DNA from: Brachionus plicatilis
Taxonomy: Eukaryota; Rotifera; Eurotatoria; Ploima; Brachionidae
NCBI GenBank assembly: GCA_010279815.1
Contig: QEOQ01000141.1
Coordinates: forward strand, 902,231-966,230
Reading direction: 5' to 3'
DNA: 64,000 bases
The translations under genes were made by a program, and so were the position numbers. Of this stretch, positions 11,705 to 25,400 are shown piece after piece (the first letter of the stretch is position 1; each line of letters opens with the position of its first letter). A model generated the notes under the pieces. The model searched no databases, was not told the origin of the DNA, and was given only the letters and a program-made list of their open reading frames with translations.

Positions 11705-13342
11705 ATGGATAAAGAAAACAAAAAGGTAAATAATCATTAGTTAAATTCATGATCGACTGCATTTAAAAATACCTGAAAACTACTCAAAGTAACCTATTTT
11801 TCCTCAAGTTCAAATTTGCAAACGTGAGCAATGTTAGAATTTTGACACCTAGTGTTGATGTTGACTGTGTGTTTAACTCAACTGTCAATAATGCTGGCGG
11901 TATTTTGTCAAACGATGCTGATCTATCCTGCATTTCGTCAATTGGATCATTAACTCGTAAGAAATGAAATCAAATTTTCCCTTTAAATTTTTAAGTGAAA
12001 ATCGCTAGCAAGCTCTTAGATTTTATTTGAAAAAAATACGAGGAAAAATTTGCATTTGAGAAAATTGAAATTCTCGAGATAAAATTTTTAAACATTTGGT
12101 AAATGGGTTACTGGTACTTATCGAGTCAGCAAAAAGACCACAAGATTTTGCATAGACGCTATTTATTTGCTTATTAGGTATTTTGATAAAATATTGAGGA
12201 TATAGATTTTGGTTACAAAACAGTCCGACTCGTTTTTTTCACTAAAAATATTTGTGTTAAATTTTTTGGACAGTTTGATAGGTAATAATCTAAGTGGTTC
12301 TTTTTTTCTTCAAACAAATTTATCAAACTTATATAACCAGATGAAATTTTTCCCTCGATTATTTTAAAATGAAAATAATTTTTAAGACTAAATATTTTTT
12401 AAATTTAAAAAATACCAAATCTGAAATAAATCATTGAATTGTCTTTTTTAAATCAAAAATAATTTTAGAAATAAAATTTAAATTTTTTAATTTTTTAAAT
12501 TATAATTAAATAAAAGCCTATGCAAACTTTCGAAATATTAACTGTGAAGCCCTAATGACACCTTCTAGCTACAAAACAGCAGATTCAAATGAGATAATAA
12601 CAAGTGCTAATGAAATTCAGGTAGTTTATTTTAAAAAATTCTAATTTAAAAATAAAGTTCTAAAAGAATTAATTTTTAGGCAATGCAAACAGAGTTTGAT
12701 TGTTTGTATATGCAATTGTTAGTTACAAAAATAATGAAAGAAAATATTAAAAAAAACTTTCGGGAAGAAGAGGAAAATGCGATGGTACATTTAAAAAAAA
12801 ATTAAAATATTCTAAATTTTTTGCTTGTTTGTTTATTAGAAAGAAATGTTCGAAATTTATAAAGCAAATGAAACACTTAAAAAGAATTGCTCTGAGCTTG
12901 AACTAGAAGAAAAATTTGTTGACAATCTTCTCGAGATGGTTCAGTTTATGGATAATTTTGTATGATAATTGACTCAAAAGTCTTCTGAATAAAAGGTGTT
13001 TTTTTGTAAAGAATGAATGGATTGTCAAGAATAGGGAAAACTTAAACGATTTTAAAGATGGATACTGTAAATTGGCCGAAAAATGTTCTAAAGCAAAAGA
13101 CTACTTAGATTTGGTCAATATCAACATTCAAAATTTTGTCACCTTTGAAAGTACCTTAAGTCATTTTGATAGAACATTTTTAATTCCTAATATTTACTTT
13201 ACTAAAAGAAACTTTAAGTGAAGAATTGAAAAAAACATGTGATATTGTAGACCTGATTATCAAAGCTCATCCAGACAAAAAAATTTATGCACCTGAATTA
13301 AAAAATGACAGTAAAATCGATTTTAGACTTTTGGAAGAGTAA
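11705..13342 (+). CDS. Coiled-coil protein, possible HAUS augmin-like subunit 8
   Basis: Seven exons join in frame: 11705-11725, 11809-11956, 12517-12620, 12680-12784, 12840-12959, 13012-13150 and 13209-13342. They give about 256 residues with a TAA stop. The N-terminal 90 residues are Ser/Thr/Asn-rich and probably disordered (NVRILTPSVDVDC, MTPSSYKTADSNE). The rest is acidic coiled coil: AMQTEFDCLYMQLLVTKIMK, NFREEEENAMKEMFEIYK, ELELEEKFVDNLLEMVQFM, ENLNDFKDGYCKLAEKCS and LSEELKKTCDIVDLIIKAH. The order (an LxxLYMQ-like helix, a long coil, then Y..LAE.C..AK.YL.L.NI) resembles HAUS8, the microtubule-binding augmin subunit. HAUS8 has few fixed residues, so the name is tentative. Another coiled-coil family is the alternative. 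Confidence 0.5.
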
Positions 13343-16300
13343 GAATATTTTAGAAATTAAAAATTTAACTTTTCTTTGATAAATTTTTTCACTTTGACTT
13401 ATCATCACAATCTACTCTTTTTATAATTTAATTTTCTGGTTTTGATTTTATGAGGGCTTTTTTAATTAGCGAAAATAATTTACAGCTAATACCTTAAAAA
13501 TAGCCTGAATAAGAATAACTTTTATTTAATTAAAATAGAAGATGATTAAATTTTCTTTTAAGTCTTACAAGTCAATACAAAATATTGAAAGAAAAAATGA
13601 TAAAATTGAACGGCTTCGGTTGTATTTAAAAAATATCGTATGATGATTTTTTTTAAATGGTGAATTTTTACTACTCAGGAAAAAGATTATACTTAGGTTT
13701 TTTAATCGTATTGTAAACATAGATATTTGTATTTTAATAAAATTTTGATAAAATAAAAATTTTAATTGAATTTCTTACTTTTAAACAACAAAATTTTTTG
13801 AAAAAAACTTGATAAAATTAAATCGCATCATATCTAATTTAACCCTCAAAATATTATTTAAAAAGCTTGATGAACTATCACACGATGGAATCTAGTACTA
13901 CTTTTAATTTTAAGAAATATAAAAAATAATCTTAAGAATGATAACAAATTAAAGAAAAAATTTGATAAAATCCAAAAATGAAAATGAATACTTAATGCAT
14001 TTAAATAAAAAGGTCGCATCTGTTTATTATTTATCGATTCATCAAATTTAAGATCGAGAGCCGAAGTAATCTTCTAAGATTTTTTAAATCAAAAGATAAA
14101 ATCGATGTTTTTTGGAATATAGCATTTTCAAATGATTTAGTAGGAAAAAAGTAAATATTTTGGAATCCAATACTATGCAACGGCTTCGAATACTTTTGTC
14201 ACAATAATTAAAAATATAAATTTTTTTTACACATTTTAATAATATAAGTTAAGCATGAATTATGATATCTATATTTAATTGGTAAAATTTTTAAAAAAGA
14301 AATTTATCACACTTACTAAAAAGTTGTTAATTTGTTTGTAATTTAAGTGGATTTTATTTTGTCTGGCTTTATTATTATTTTTATTTTTTTATATTTTATT
14401 CTGAAGGATCTTAAGCTCGGTACAGTAAACAAATAAATAAATAATTAAAAGAACTTTTTTATAGAAATTCTATTTCACTTATTTTTGTCTTATTTGATTC
14501 AAATTTTTTATTTTTTTATTTAAAACATGTAGTTGAAAGGAACCGAGCTAATGCACCTTTAGATTAAAATATAAAAAAATACAATTATGTGCCCAATAAT
14601 ATTTTGGAAACTTATTTAAATTATTCAATTAAATGCTTTGATTTTAGAAAATTGAAAAAAAAAGTAACGATTTGGAAACTTTTATTACAACATTAGTGAA
14701 CAGCATGAACATTAGTGATTGTTCAATTCTAGCTCAGATGATGACGACGTGTTTGTTTACTAGTTGTTAAATAATTGAACTAAAATAATAAAATCAAAAC
14801 TAAATAATAAATAAAATTATGTCGCTGAAAAGAGTATTTTTGTTAAATTATTTTATTTTTGTGATACATATTGATTTTTCTAAATAATAATTTTATCACA
14901 TTGTTAATTTTCGGGTCGTGACAAAAGTATACCAATATAAACACTAGTATTAAACTTTTTTTAATGCAAAATAAAAATAAACAAATAAATGAAGGAAGCT
15001 TTAAGTTGAAGATCAATTTGCACTTTGATATTTAGCCAAAAATTTATCTCGGCATTAATTTTTTTAAGAAATAAAAAAAAATTTATTTAAATTTTAAACT
15101 TGATTTGAACATTTTGAGCAACTAAAATTGATCACATATTGACTTAAATAAATATATTTTATTTATGCAAACAACGTAGAATTAAACTTTAAAGGGAATA
15201 CTGATCGACGATTTATAAAAAACAAAATGTTATTTTTGAAATTTATTAGTTTCCAATTAATATAGGTTATATTTATAAATATATTTTGTATTTTTCTTAC
15301 TTTTTAAAAATAAAAAAATTTTAAATTATTGGAAAATTAACACATTTGAACTACTTAATTAACACCGAAATGAAGGTCCTAGAGCTGATCTTTAAAATGT
15401 GCTTGAAAGAACTTTTATAGTTACACTATAAAAGTGGCAGTCGTCGTAAGGCGGGTAAGGTTTTTGGCTAAAACAGGTGATCCTTTGAATTATTTTAAGT
15501 GTTTTATTTTTTAAAGGCCTGTTCAAAATCTATAAGTCTTAGAGCTTATGTCTATATTGCGCATGAAATGGCATAAAACTTGGTCAAAAATAGTTAAAGT
15601 GTGAAGTTATCTTAAAAGAATTAAATATGAGTTTAAATTTATTATTTTTATTTTAGTCTTAATTTCCGATATTTTGCATTTTGCTTTATTTAAACCAGAA
15701 CAATCTGAAAATGAATGTAATAGACAAAAAAATTGTTCATCTCATTTTTAATAGCGAACATCAAAGCCTATCAAAACCAAGTGAAAAAAATTAATCACTT
15801 ATATATATTTTTGAACAATAAATTAAGAAAAAAAGATTTGATAAAAAAATGAAAAAATCTAAAACTATTTTTTCAAAAAGCTAGTCTGATTTAGTTCAAA
15901 ACCAAAGCTTATTATTCCGGAGGAATTGATGTAAAAGAGCTCTTAAAGTTGTTAAAAAATCACCGTTAATGTGTTTTTTCATTAAAAAAATTAATTAGGG
16001 CAATTTTCAATGTTAACCCGGCTATTCCTTAACGAATCCTTTTCGACTACAAAATTAAGTGAACAGAATATTAATGTCATAGTTAACTAAAAATAGTGAT
16101 TTTAAAAATTTTCTTACAAAGATTCTAAATTATCTTTAATAATTTCAATCCAGTTTTAATAGAAAAACCTAGACCAGACCTTCAAGACAATTAACTATTA
16201 TTTTTGATTGTATCGGTTATCTAAAAGTAAATTTTTAACATTTTATAAAATAAATGCTAATAATAAATAATGTTTAAATGTTTGAAATTAAAAATCGAAC

Positions 16301-16835
16301 AATTTTCTAGAATATGATTAAGAGAACTTGAATTTATCTTAAGTCAAGACATTTATTTCTTAAAAAAGCGTAACCTCAAATTTGATCATTATTAAAGTCA
16401 TTTACATTTCTCAAGATGACCTGACCAACTACAAAAAAAAACCTAATAAATTAGAAATTGTGTTTTAATAAATATTAAAAGGGTTAGGGTTAGGGGTTCA
16501 TTAATGGATTTTAGAGCAATATTCTTAACAAGTATTATTTTTTTTTTAATTTAACTTTTAATTATTTGAAAAATACAACTATATCAATATTTAAAATCTG
16601 TACTCATATATTGACATTTAAATGAGTCAATCTTAAACAATATATATTTTATTTTATTTTTCGATTCAAGATTCATAATATCGATAAATCTAGTGATATT
16701 ATTAGAGTATTGAATGTTTTATGATACTAAATTTTATTTGTGGGTGAGGCTGGTAGACTGGTTCTTGTCTCAAGACCGGTTTTAGAGCTGATTTTCAATA
16801 CTTCAATTAATAGCTAAAGACTATTTATGTATAAT
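13343..16835. other. Long gene-free AT-rich tract
   Basis: About 3.5 kb with no supported gene. A phrase like TTGATAAAAT recurs between 13590 and 14110, and CGGCTTCG near 13610 and 14180, suggesting decayed repeats. TAAATAAATAAATAA at 14430 resembles the simple tail of a non-LTR element. GGGTTAGGGTTAGGGG occurs near 16480. None of these can be assigned to a named element. Confidence 0.5.
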
Positions 16836-17649
16836 GCCAGAGTTGTTTAAAAGTCCCAAATTAAAGTCCAAGTCTAACACTTAAATTTTTTTTAAAGTCT
16901 GACCACATGAATTTTCGCCGTTCTGTGGCGGTATAGTATAAGTCACAGTCACTAAAATTGAAGTTAGAGTTGACTTTAAAAAAATCAGATGTGTTTATAA
17001 TTTTCATGTTTCATTTTGCTGACCTAAAATAATAAAAATTACTTAATATGAAATTAAGAAAAAACTTATCGTTGTAGGATGAATTTAATAAATTTTTCTA
17101 ACCTTAAATTGTAAGAAAAAATTTTTTGTTTTAGTTTTATATTAAAAAAAAATGGAATTATGTATTTTGTAAAATTAAATTTAAAAAAAAAAAAAAAAAA
17201 ATATTCTGAATTATGAATTAAAATATTTTTTTTTCTCTATGGGACTTCAAAATTTTAATAAAAATAATAATAATAAATAATAAATCATTGAATTATTAAT
17301 AAGAAAAGAACAGTTTTAAATTATTTGATTAACCAACACCGTTATTTCCTACAATATATATTTCCTTTAAATAATTATTGATCAATAACATGAAATTAGT
17401 AGTTAATAAAGATATTAATTTAAAAATGCGTTCATCTTAATTTGCACAGATAAAAGGTTAAAAAAAGCAAGTTTATTCAATTCGAGAATTTTAAATTATT
17501 TTATTTAATTTCAAATTAAAGGTAATTGATATTGTAGTTTAAAACGGTTGTGGTTGACCAAATTATTTGAAACTGTTCTTTTCTTGTTAATTATTCGATG
17601 ATTTATATTCTCATAACAAAATTTTCCAGGGTTAGGGTTACCTTGTTTA
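16836..17649. repeat. Decayed hAT-MITE end followed by AT-rich DNA
   Basis: CAGAGTTGTTTAAAAGTC at about 16838 matches the terminal repeat of the intact MITE at 18420-18935, followed by the family's typical AAGTCCAAGTC motif. I cannot find its partner end, so this is a solo or broken end. The rest to 17649 is AT-rich without ORFs. CCAGGGTTAGGGTTA near 17628 is a second short telomere-like word. Confidence 0.4.
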
Positions 17650-18145
17650 GTATTAGTGTACTTTTCTATCTGACTACTTCTGTCAAAATTCAGTTTTTAA
17701 AGATATATATTTAGCCTTATTTTGATTATTGTTCAACTCTTTTGTGTTATATAAGAGTTTTCTTGATAAGAGTTATTATTTCTTAATTTTTAAATTATTT
17801 AAATTTAAATTTGAAGTTGATAGCTCCAATGATATTAATTATTTTCTAGAAAAATATGGGTTATTTGCTTTTCAGCGTGGAATTCTTGATATAATGTTAT
17901 CTTTTCCTTATAAAACGCTTTTTTTCGAATGAGAATGAAATAGAATGAAATTAAATAAAAATGACTCAAGAAATTTAAAATATTATTTAAGGTATAGTGA
18001 CAATCTGATTAAATCAATGTCTAAAACGGCTAATGGAGAAGAAACCTTTAAATATTTTTATACAAGATTGATGGATCGCTTTGTGATCAAGAGATCAATG
18101 TTGAAGTTTGCAACATTCAAGCTTTCTATATTTGTAAAATAATTC
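17650..18145 (+). pseudogene. LINE reverse-transcriptase 3'-end remnant
   Basis: Broken + frames carry a YFDYCSTLL-like core near 17715, then NDINYFLEKYGLFAFQRGI, then from 17945 SRNLKYYLRYSDNLIKSMSK and ANGEETFKYFYTRLMDRFV. These correspond to the C-terminal end of the same non-LTR reverse-transcriptase family as 4258-4790. Only the last 150 or so codons remain, with at least two frame breaks. This is a 5'-truncated dead copy. Confidence 0.68.
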
Positions 18146-18419
18146 AAAGAATTTAATTTAAGTATTTCAATGTTTTGCCTTATTTAATAATTTTTTTTTA
18201 ATAAAATTTATAAATTTTTATTTTAACTTGTAATAATTATTTTATATAGTTAAATGAAGTGTTAATCAGCATTCATGGCATGGGCATGTTGATTAACCTT
18301 GAAAGTTAAAAATTTTTCATAATAAAATTAATTAAATATTTTGGAAAAGAGGCCAATTTTATATTTTTCTTACCAAAATCCTCATTTTTTTGGCCGTGAC
18401 CATTTTAGTACGATTTTAC

Positions 18420-18935
18420 CAGACTTGTATAAAAGTCAGGAAAAAAAAGTCTTAACAAGTCAAAAACAAGTCAAAGTATGACTTGGACTTGAAAATATAC
18501 TTTTTAAAAAAAACAAGTCAGGACTTTGACTTGCTTCAAAAATATGAAAATTACGAGTCATAAATTTTTTTATACCTTGATTTTTTTATATTTTTTATAT
18601 ATTTTCTTAATATTTTTTATCTTGTTTAATTTATTTCTAAAATTTTTTTAAGCGCAAATATTTTTGTTTTTCATTAATAAATTAACTTAAAAAGCATATC
18701 ACAATTATGTGAATTGTTTAAAAAATACTCTTTCAATTTTTACATTGAAAAAGAAATTTAAACAAATGATTTTAATTTTTCTTGGATAAAAAAATTCAAT
18801 ACTCATAATTTTTTTATATATTTTTATTCTATTCTTAAAATAATTAAAAATTCTGATTTTTTTTTTTAATTTTTGTAACAAGTCCAAGTAATGACTTGCA
18901 CTTGACTTGTGACTGGTGACTTTTATACAACTCTG
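18420..18935. mobile_element. hAT-like MITE, 516 bp, TSD GATTTTAC
   Basis: Terminal repeats CAGACTTGTATAAAAGTC on the left and CAGAGTTGTATAAAAGTC (inverted) on the right differ at one of 18 positions. Exact 8-bp copies of GATTTTAC flank it at 18412-18419 and 18936-18943. Subterminal AAGTC-rich motifs (ACAAGTCAAA, GACTTGGACTTG) are mirrored at both ends. No ORF of note, so it is non-autonomous. Partial relatives occur near 16838, 20555-20807 and 51530-51640. Confidence 0.88.
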
Positions 18936-18943
18936 GATTTTAC

Positions 18944-19453
18944 AAAAATTTCCGTATTTTAATGTGATCTTACGTAATTTAAAAAAAATTTAAAATTACC
19001 TAAAATTACGTAATTTAGCCCATTCTGCAGCTTTTATAAAAGCACTGAAAAATTTTTTTATTTTTTGATTGGAATTTTTGTATGAAATTTGAGAATGCCA
19101 TCGACTTGTTTAAATCTTGTCGTGAGAAAATTAATGTCTGAATTAAACTGGACCGATTGAAGCTCTGCTGGTCTAAGACAAATAGTTGGTCATTGGACAA
19201 TTCAAATTAATATAACTATACAAGTTCAAAAATGTACAAATTTATGGCGCAAAATTATCTACAGCAACCGTCAAATAAACAGACACTTGTATACACTAAA
19301 AATTGTTTGTTTTGGAATATAAGACTCAAGTTGGAAAAAAAATTTTTTAATTAATCATTTTATCATTACAATTTGCATAATTAAAATTATCAACAGAATT
19401 TAATTGTACCAAGAAATGTTCATTTGAACAGGCATCAAATAACCAACAAAAAA
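18944..19453. other. Upstream region of the RhoGAP gene
   Basis: AT-rich, no supported gene. A less AT-rich patch at 19040-19190 has short ORFs on both strands without recognisable content. The RhoGAP promoter and 5' UTR should be here. Confidence 0.4.
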
Positions 19454-22400
19454 ATGAGAGATTTTTGTAACGTAGCCGAAAGAGACTGTATTCGTTTGAT
19501 AGTCGCTCAGGACTTGAAAGAATCCGGCATTGATGTTGACTCGAGCAATTTGGGAAATTTTTCCTCAAACATGACTCACATGAACGCAAGTTTTTCTCAT
19601 AATCAATCGCATCATCTGTCAAACCGAAACAATTTTTTGGCCACCAACAAAAACGTTCTCAACACTTCGAACTCAAATTATTTGAATTCCAGCAACTACA
19701 AGCTCAGCAATAACTCGGTTCAGAGCGATTTACAGAACTCGAACCACGACAGTCACTTGATTGCGGCGGGCAAAGTATTCGGTGTGGAATTGAGAAATCT
19801 CGAAATGACTTCGATAAATATAGATGAACAAATTCTCTCCATTCCAATGTAAAATAATTTTTTGTCTGGCCAAATACAGTTAACTTTATTGTTTATTTTA
19901 AGTTTCTTAAAATATGCAATCGAATATCTAAACGAACAAACCCATGTAGAAGGTGTCTTTAGACGCAACGGCACAGCTTCAAGACTAAAAGAGCTAAAGG
20001 TAAATTTTTTTAATTATTTTTTTCTATCCCACTTTATTTTATTTTAAATAAATTTTATTTAAAAAAAATTGACCAAATTTTTTGTAAAAGTTTGAGAATA
20101 ATTTTTCTAAGTTTTGATTAAATTCAGGATCAATTAGCAAAAATTAAATCAAAAAAGTATTTAGATTAAGTGGTTGTCAAAATTGAAGATAAAAATTAAG
20201 TTGTGTTTGTTCACATATCAAGCCATTTTTTAAAATTAAAAATAAAAATTTAACATGAATCTAAAGCCGGTTTGGGCATGTAGATTAGCTACATCGTTGA
20301 AAATGTTTGTTACTAAGTTGAAATTTGTATGGAAAAATTTACCAAAATTTAAAATCTAAATTAATATTTAACAAAATTTGACTATTTTTCAAAAAAGTTT
20401 GCACAAATTAATTAACTTTAAAAATGTTAAAAAATATTGTTGATAGCTTAATTTTTATTAAATTTAATTTAATTCTCTTGTGGCATGTTTTTATGGCAAA
20501 ATGAAGTTAATGATTATGATAGAAAAAATTAATTTTTTTTTTAATAATTCAAATCACAGTTGTTCCTCAAGTCGCTATTTTTCAAGTCAAGTATTTTCAA
20601 AGTCAAGTTTTTTAACTTGATTTCAATTTTTTTTATTTCAATGAAAAGAGTCATTTCAAAGACTTTGAAAAAAAAGACCACCTTAATAACTAGATGGAAC
20701 GGCTAAAATTTTTTGTGGCCGCCTTAATAGCTACATGGAACGACAAAAGACTTATTTAAAAAAAAATTCAAGTCTTGACTTGACTTTATGATTTTTAAAC
20801 AACTCTGATTTTTAATATCTGAGATTTTTTTCGATAAAAATGAAATTAAAGATTAATCGGTCATATTCATAATTTTATTTCAAAATGTTAACAAGCTAAT
20901 TTTTTTTCTTAATTAATGTTTTTAATAAACCTGAAAATAAAAATTTAAATTCAATATTTACAAAAAACTATAATTTAGTAAAAATGAAACTAAACAAAAC
21001 ATCAACTTTTATGCAAATCTTTTCATAAATGTGCATGCAGTATCTTGCATAAAACTTGATTTTAGCCAAACATGATTTCTCTGCATCCAATTTTCTGAAA
21101 ATATCAAAAAAATATTTTTTTAAATGATTATTTTCGATGTTTAGGGATTTTTTCGGTTAAAATTTAGCTAAAATTTTTTCGTCATTGAACTAAGGTTCTA
21201 TAACTTATCGAAATTTAGAAATAAATAAAACTTATTGTTGTAGCAAATATTGTATCAAATAGTAGTAAAAATATTTTCTATAGTAAAATATGAAAATAAA
21301 AAGAACTGTGTGAAGAAAATAATGAAATAAGAAAATTCAATAAATTGGTCAACAAAATTAATTGTTTTTTATTTTTTGAATCAGCTTTACGCGGTCTCTT
21401 TTTTGAACTAATTGAGTTACTGAATGAAAAACTAACAATTTATTTGGTTCTGACTGAATTAATTGTAAGGTTCGCGTAGGTCAAAACTACAGACTATCTG
21501 AATTTGACGATTTCGACGGCAAATTTTTATTCTGCAGTTGTATCCTTTTAGTTCTAAAAATATAATGATTTTTTAAACATACTCGATTATTATTGTACAG
21601 ATTCTTAAAGCTCTTTCTCTAAGCTACAAAATGATGTATTCATTAATTTTCTTTAAAAAAATAAATTTTTGACTATTAAAATTGACCGAGAAGAAAATTT
21701 TTGGAGTTTTTCGCTATTTTTGTATGTCGTCATATTTTACCCCCCATATTTAAATTTTTTTGGCAGAATCAGTCAAATCTGAACAAATTGTTAACAATTT
21801 CAATTTTTGACTTATAAGTCCATAAATTTGGGTCAAAATTAGAAAATTTTATATATAAAAAATTGAAATTTTTAATTTCTAAAAAATAAAAAAAAATTTT
21901 TTTATTCAATTTTATTTTAATAAAATTTTGCACTTTTTGATCAAAATTTAAGGGCTTAAAAGTCAAAAATTTAAAAAGCGAGCTCAAATTTTGTTTAATG
22001 TTAGGATTTGATTTTAATGAAACTTATAAAATTTTCCATAACAGAACTCATGTAAATTATATTTTAAATAGTCATTAATTAAATATTTAATTAGTTAATG
22101 CGTCTCAACTTTTTACTAGTAATAAAATTAAATCAACAACATTTGTAAATAAAAATTTTATTTTATGATTTTCTATTCATAAAATATATTTGAAACTGGC
22201 GAAATTATAAGCCTTTAGAAATTTTTCGTTGTTAATCTTATTGTACTTGAACAGGTGAATTTAATAGGGTTCCTGTTTTTTAGCTTATAATCAAAAGCTG
22301 CTTATTTACCTTAAAAATCCAAATCTTTAATTCAAACAGATTGTTATTATAAACAATATTTAATTAACTGCTAAGTTTATTATCAAGCAGATTAAAAATT

Positions 22401-25400
22401 TTTTTGTAACAAAAATATACTAAAAATAATTAATTCAAAATAAATTAAAAAATTTAATATTCAAAAACAATTTTAATTGTGATTCAATGATCAAAAGTGT
22501 ATTTTATAAGATGTATTATTTATAATAAATTCTTGAAATTACTTGAGGCAATATAAAAAATGTTATTTTTCATATTATTTAAAATTTAACTGCCTTAAAT
22601 TAATTTCACTTATTTTTGTAGCTTTTTTGAAATACAGAGTTTGGTAAAATATTTTGAGAATCGGGAAGGTAAGTTAAAAAGTGAGGTCGAAACAGGGACA
22701 AAATTTAATAATTTTTTTTTTTGAACATCTTGAATTTATTCAAAACTATCATTTATTTATTTATTTATTTGAAAATTAACCTCCAAGAAGGAGAAGTATA
22801 ATATGAAAAAGTTTACAATTACACTAATAATTTTGAAAAAGAAAAAAAAAAGAAAAAAAATAAGAAAAAATTATACAGGTTTAAAATACAGGTTTAAATT
22901 AGATAAGCTGAAGAAGAAAAATTACATTATATCATTCTGCTTCAATTGTTTAGTTAACTCCAAAAGGAGATAATAATATCTTTTATCACCTATGTTAGAA
23001 ATACATAAGTAAATTGAATCTTTTAAGCCATCTTTAATATTTATATTAAAAAAATATTCCTTTTCTTCTAACAAAAATTTCATGATATTTTAGTTAAAGG
23101 CTTTTTAAGTAGAATATCTAAAAAAATTAAAAAAGACATAATCATAAGTTTTAAAAATCATTATTGCTAAAATCAATAAATCGTAAAAAATTTTAAAAAA
23201 ATATTGATATTGCTAAATTGGTTATTTTGATCTGTTTTTTTTTACCAAGACACTTGAGCTACTTTTTATATTATGTTTCCTTTTGTTCTAAAATAGAAAA
23301 GTCAAAGTGGAGAAATGACAAATGATAAACTTATCATGTTTTCCTGTTGAAATAATTCATAAAAAATATCTTCCTTTTATAAAAAATAGTTTTTTTTTCA
23401 CAAATTGTTAATAATTGTTAACCCTCCCTTTTATTGATTAATAAATTTATCTTTTGTAGACTGAGTCCTGAGATAAGTAGCATCTGAACAATGATTGACT
23501 AAATTATTTAATTGTAAACTAAATAATACCCGATGTGCTGACTTTGTTAAAAAAAATCTATTCAATCGTCATTGCTATTAATCTAGTTAAATTAAAAATT
23601 ATTTTTTATAGTAGAGTTTGGTTAAATAATTTTTGAAATAATATTAAATTACTGTAAATCTTACTGGTTTAAAATGAGTGGAGTAATAAGTAAAAAGATA
23701 TGCTTTCGGTTTTTTTTAATAAATAAAATTTTTAAAAAATTTAAAAATAATTTAATTTATTTAGTGGGCTTAAAGAAAAAAATCGGTAATTTTAGACGGA
23801 GCTTATAGCATTTTGATTTCTAAAATTAAACAAAAATTTTAAAAAAAATCTAAAATAATAAAAATGGAAAATTTTAGCGCTCATAAAATTTTCGCATGGT
23901 TTATAAAGTAAAAAAAAAATTGCATTGTACAAACCCCTGATCGTATATTATTTTCAATTTTTTGATCCCATAAGACTATATGCTAAATAAAAAAAAGTAC
24001 AGTGGAGTTTTCTTTAGATATTTATAAGGTTTTTATTTTTTTAATTTTCTACATAAGCCTAAGGGTTAAATTGAAGGTTAAATAAGAAAAAAATAGGGTT
24101 GTAACCGAGTCATAGATACTGGGATTATGGCAATTTATACATTCTAGGGATAATTTGCAATTACTTACAATTAAGTAAATGATTCAAAAAATTTTATAAA
24201 TTAAAAAAAAATTTAATGATACCATCTGAAAAATTGGCGGCCTGAAGGAAAAATTTAGAAAAAATGCTTCAATTCATTTAATAAATTTTATTTTTATTTT
24301 TAAGAAACAATCAGAAGAGGGACTTTACAATTTTTCCAATTTTGCCGTATTCGACTTGACATCTTTGGTCAAGTTGTTCTTCAGAGAGCTTCCGGAGTCG
24401 TTGCTCACATTTTCGCTTTACACAAATTTCATAAAAGCTGTCAAACTTGAGTCGTCCAATTCAAAACTAGAGTCCATTTTGAGCCTGTGTCTTCAACTTC
24501 CAGACATCAATTTACACGTTTTGATCTATTTAATGAATTTTTTGAAAAAAATAACCCTCCAAGAGTCGGTCAACAAAATGAACTCGTTTAACTTAGCTGT
24601 TTGCTTTGCCCCGAACATAATCTACACAAGGATAAATAAATCAAACGAGCTGTACATTAACGAGGAGCGAATTGTGGTCCAACTGTTGATTGAAAATAGT
24701 GGTCTGATAGGCAAAGTGTCCGATTCGGTGTACGAAAGGTCAGTTATGCTCAACTCGCTCTGTTGTTCCACTTCACTTAACCAAAATTCGACCAAGCTGA
24801 CAAACCAAAACTCAAATGACACCAACAACAACACTTTTAACACAAACACAAACGGGCTCTCGGCAAGCAATGACGTGATGTTTTTGTACGATCAGGACTT
24901 GCAGGAGAACAACTCGTTTGCCCATCACACACAGTCGGCTGCGTCCACCTCTTTGTCTTCGTACTGCAGCTCATCGAACAAGAAGGAGAAAAAAAAGAGG
25001 CGCTCTTCTTCCTTAAAAGAGCTCATGAATACAATTCAAAATTCCATATCCAAATTTAGGCGCCGCTCGGCCAGTGAAAAAAATGACAAGACCACCTATT
25101 CTATCATCACTTGTACCAGCATGACTAGTGCTTCGTCGTCCACCAATTGCGATGACTTGACCAGCAATCGGTACGAAGACAAACACAAACTTTTGGATAC
25201 CCCTTTTTTGAAAGGAGTTCAGAGCTCAAAGCAATTGGCAAATCAGTTGTGTTCCAATTTTTACGCAACACCCAGAATTAATAAAAGAAATGCCGAAGAT
25301 AGCCTTCAATCGACGACCAAAAAGTACGGGTATATTTTTTTTTTATTTCAATTTTTTATTTAACTAATTTAAATGAAGAATAAAATTTTTTATTTTTGAA

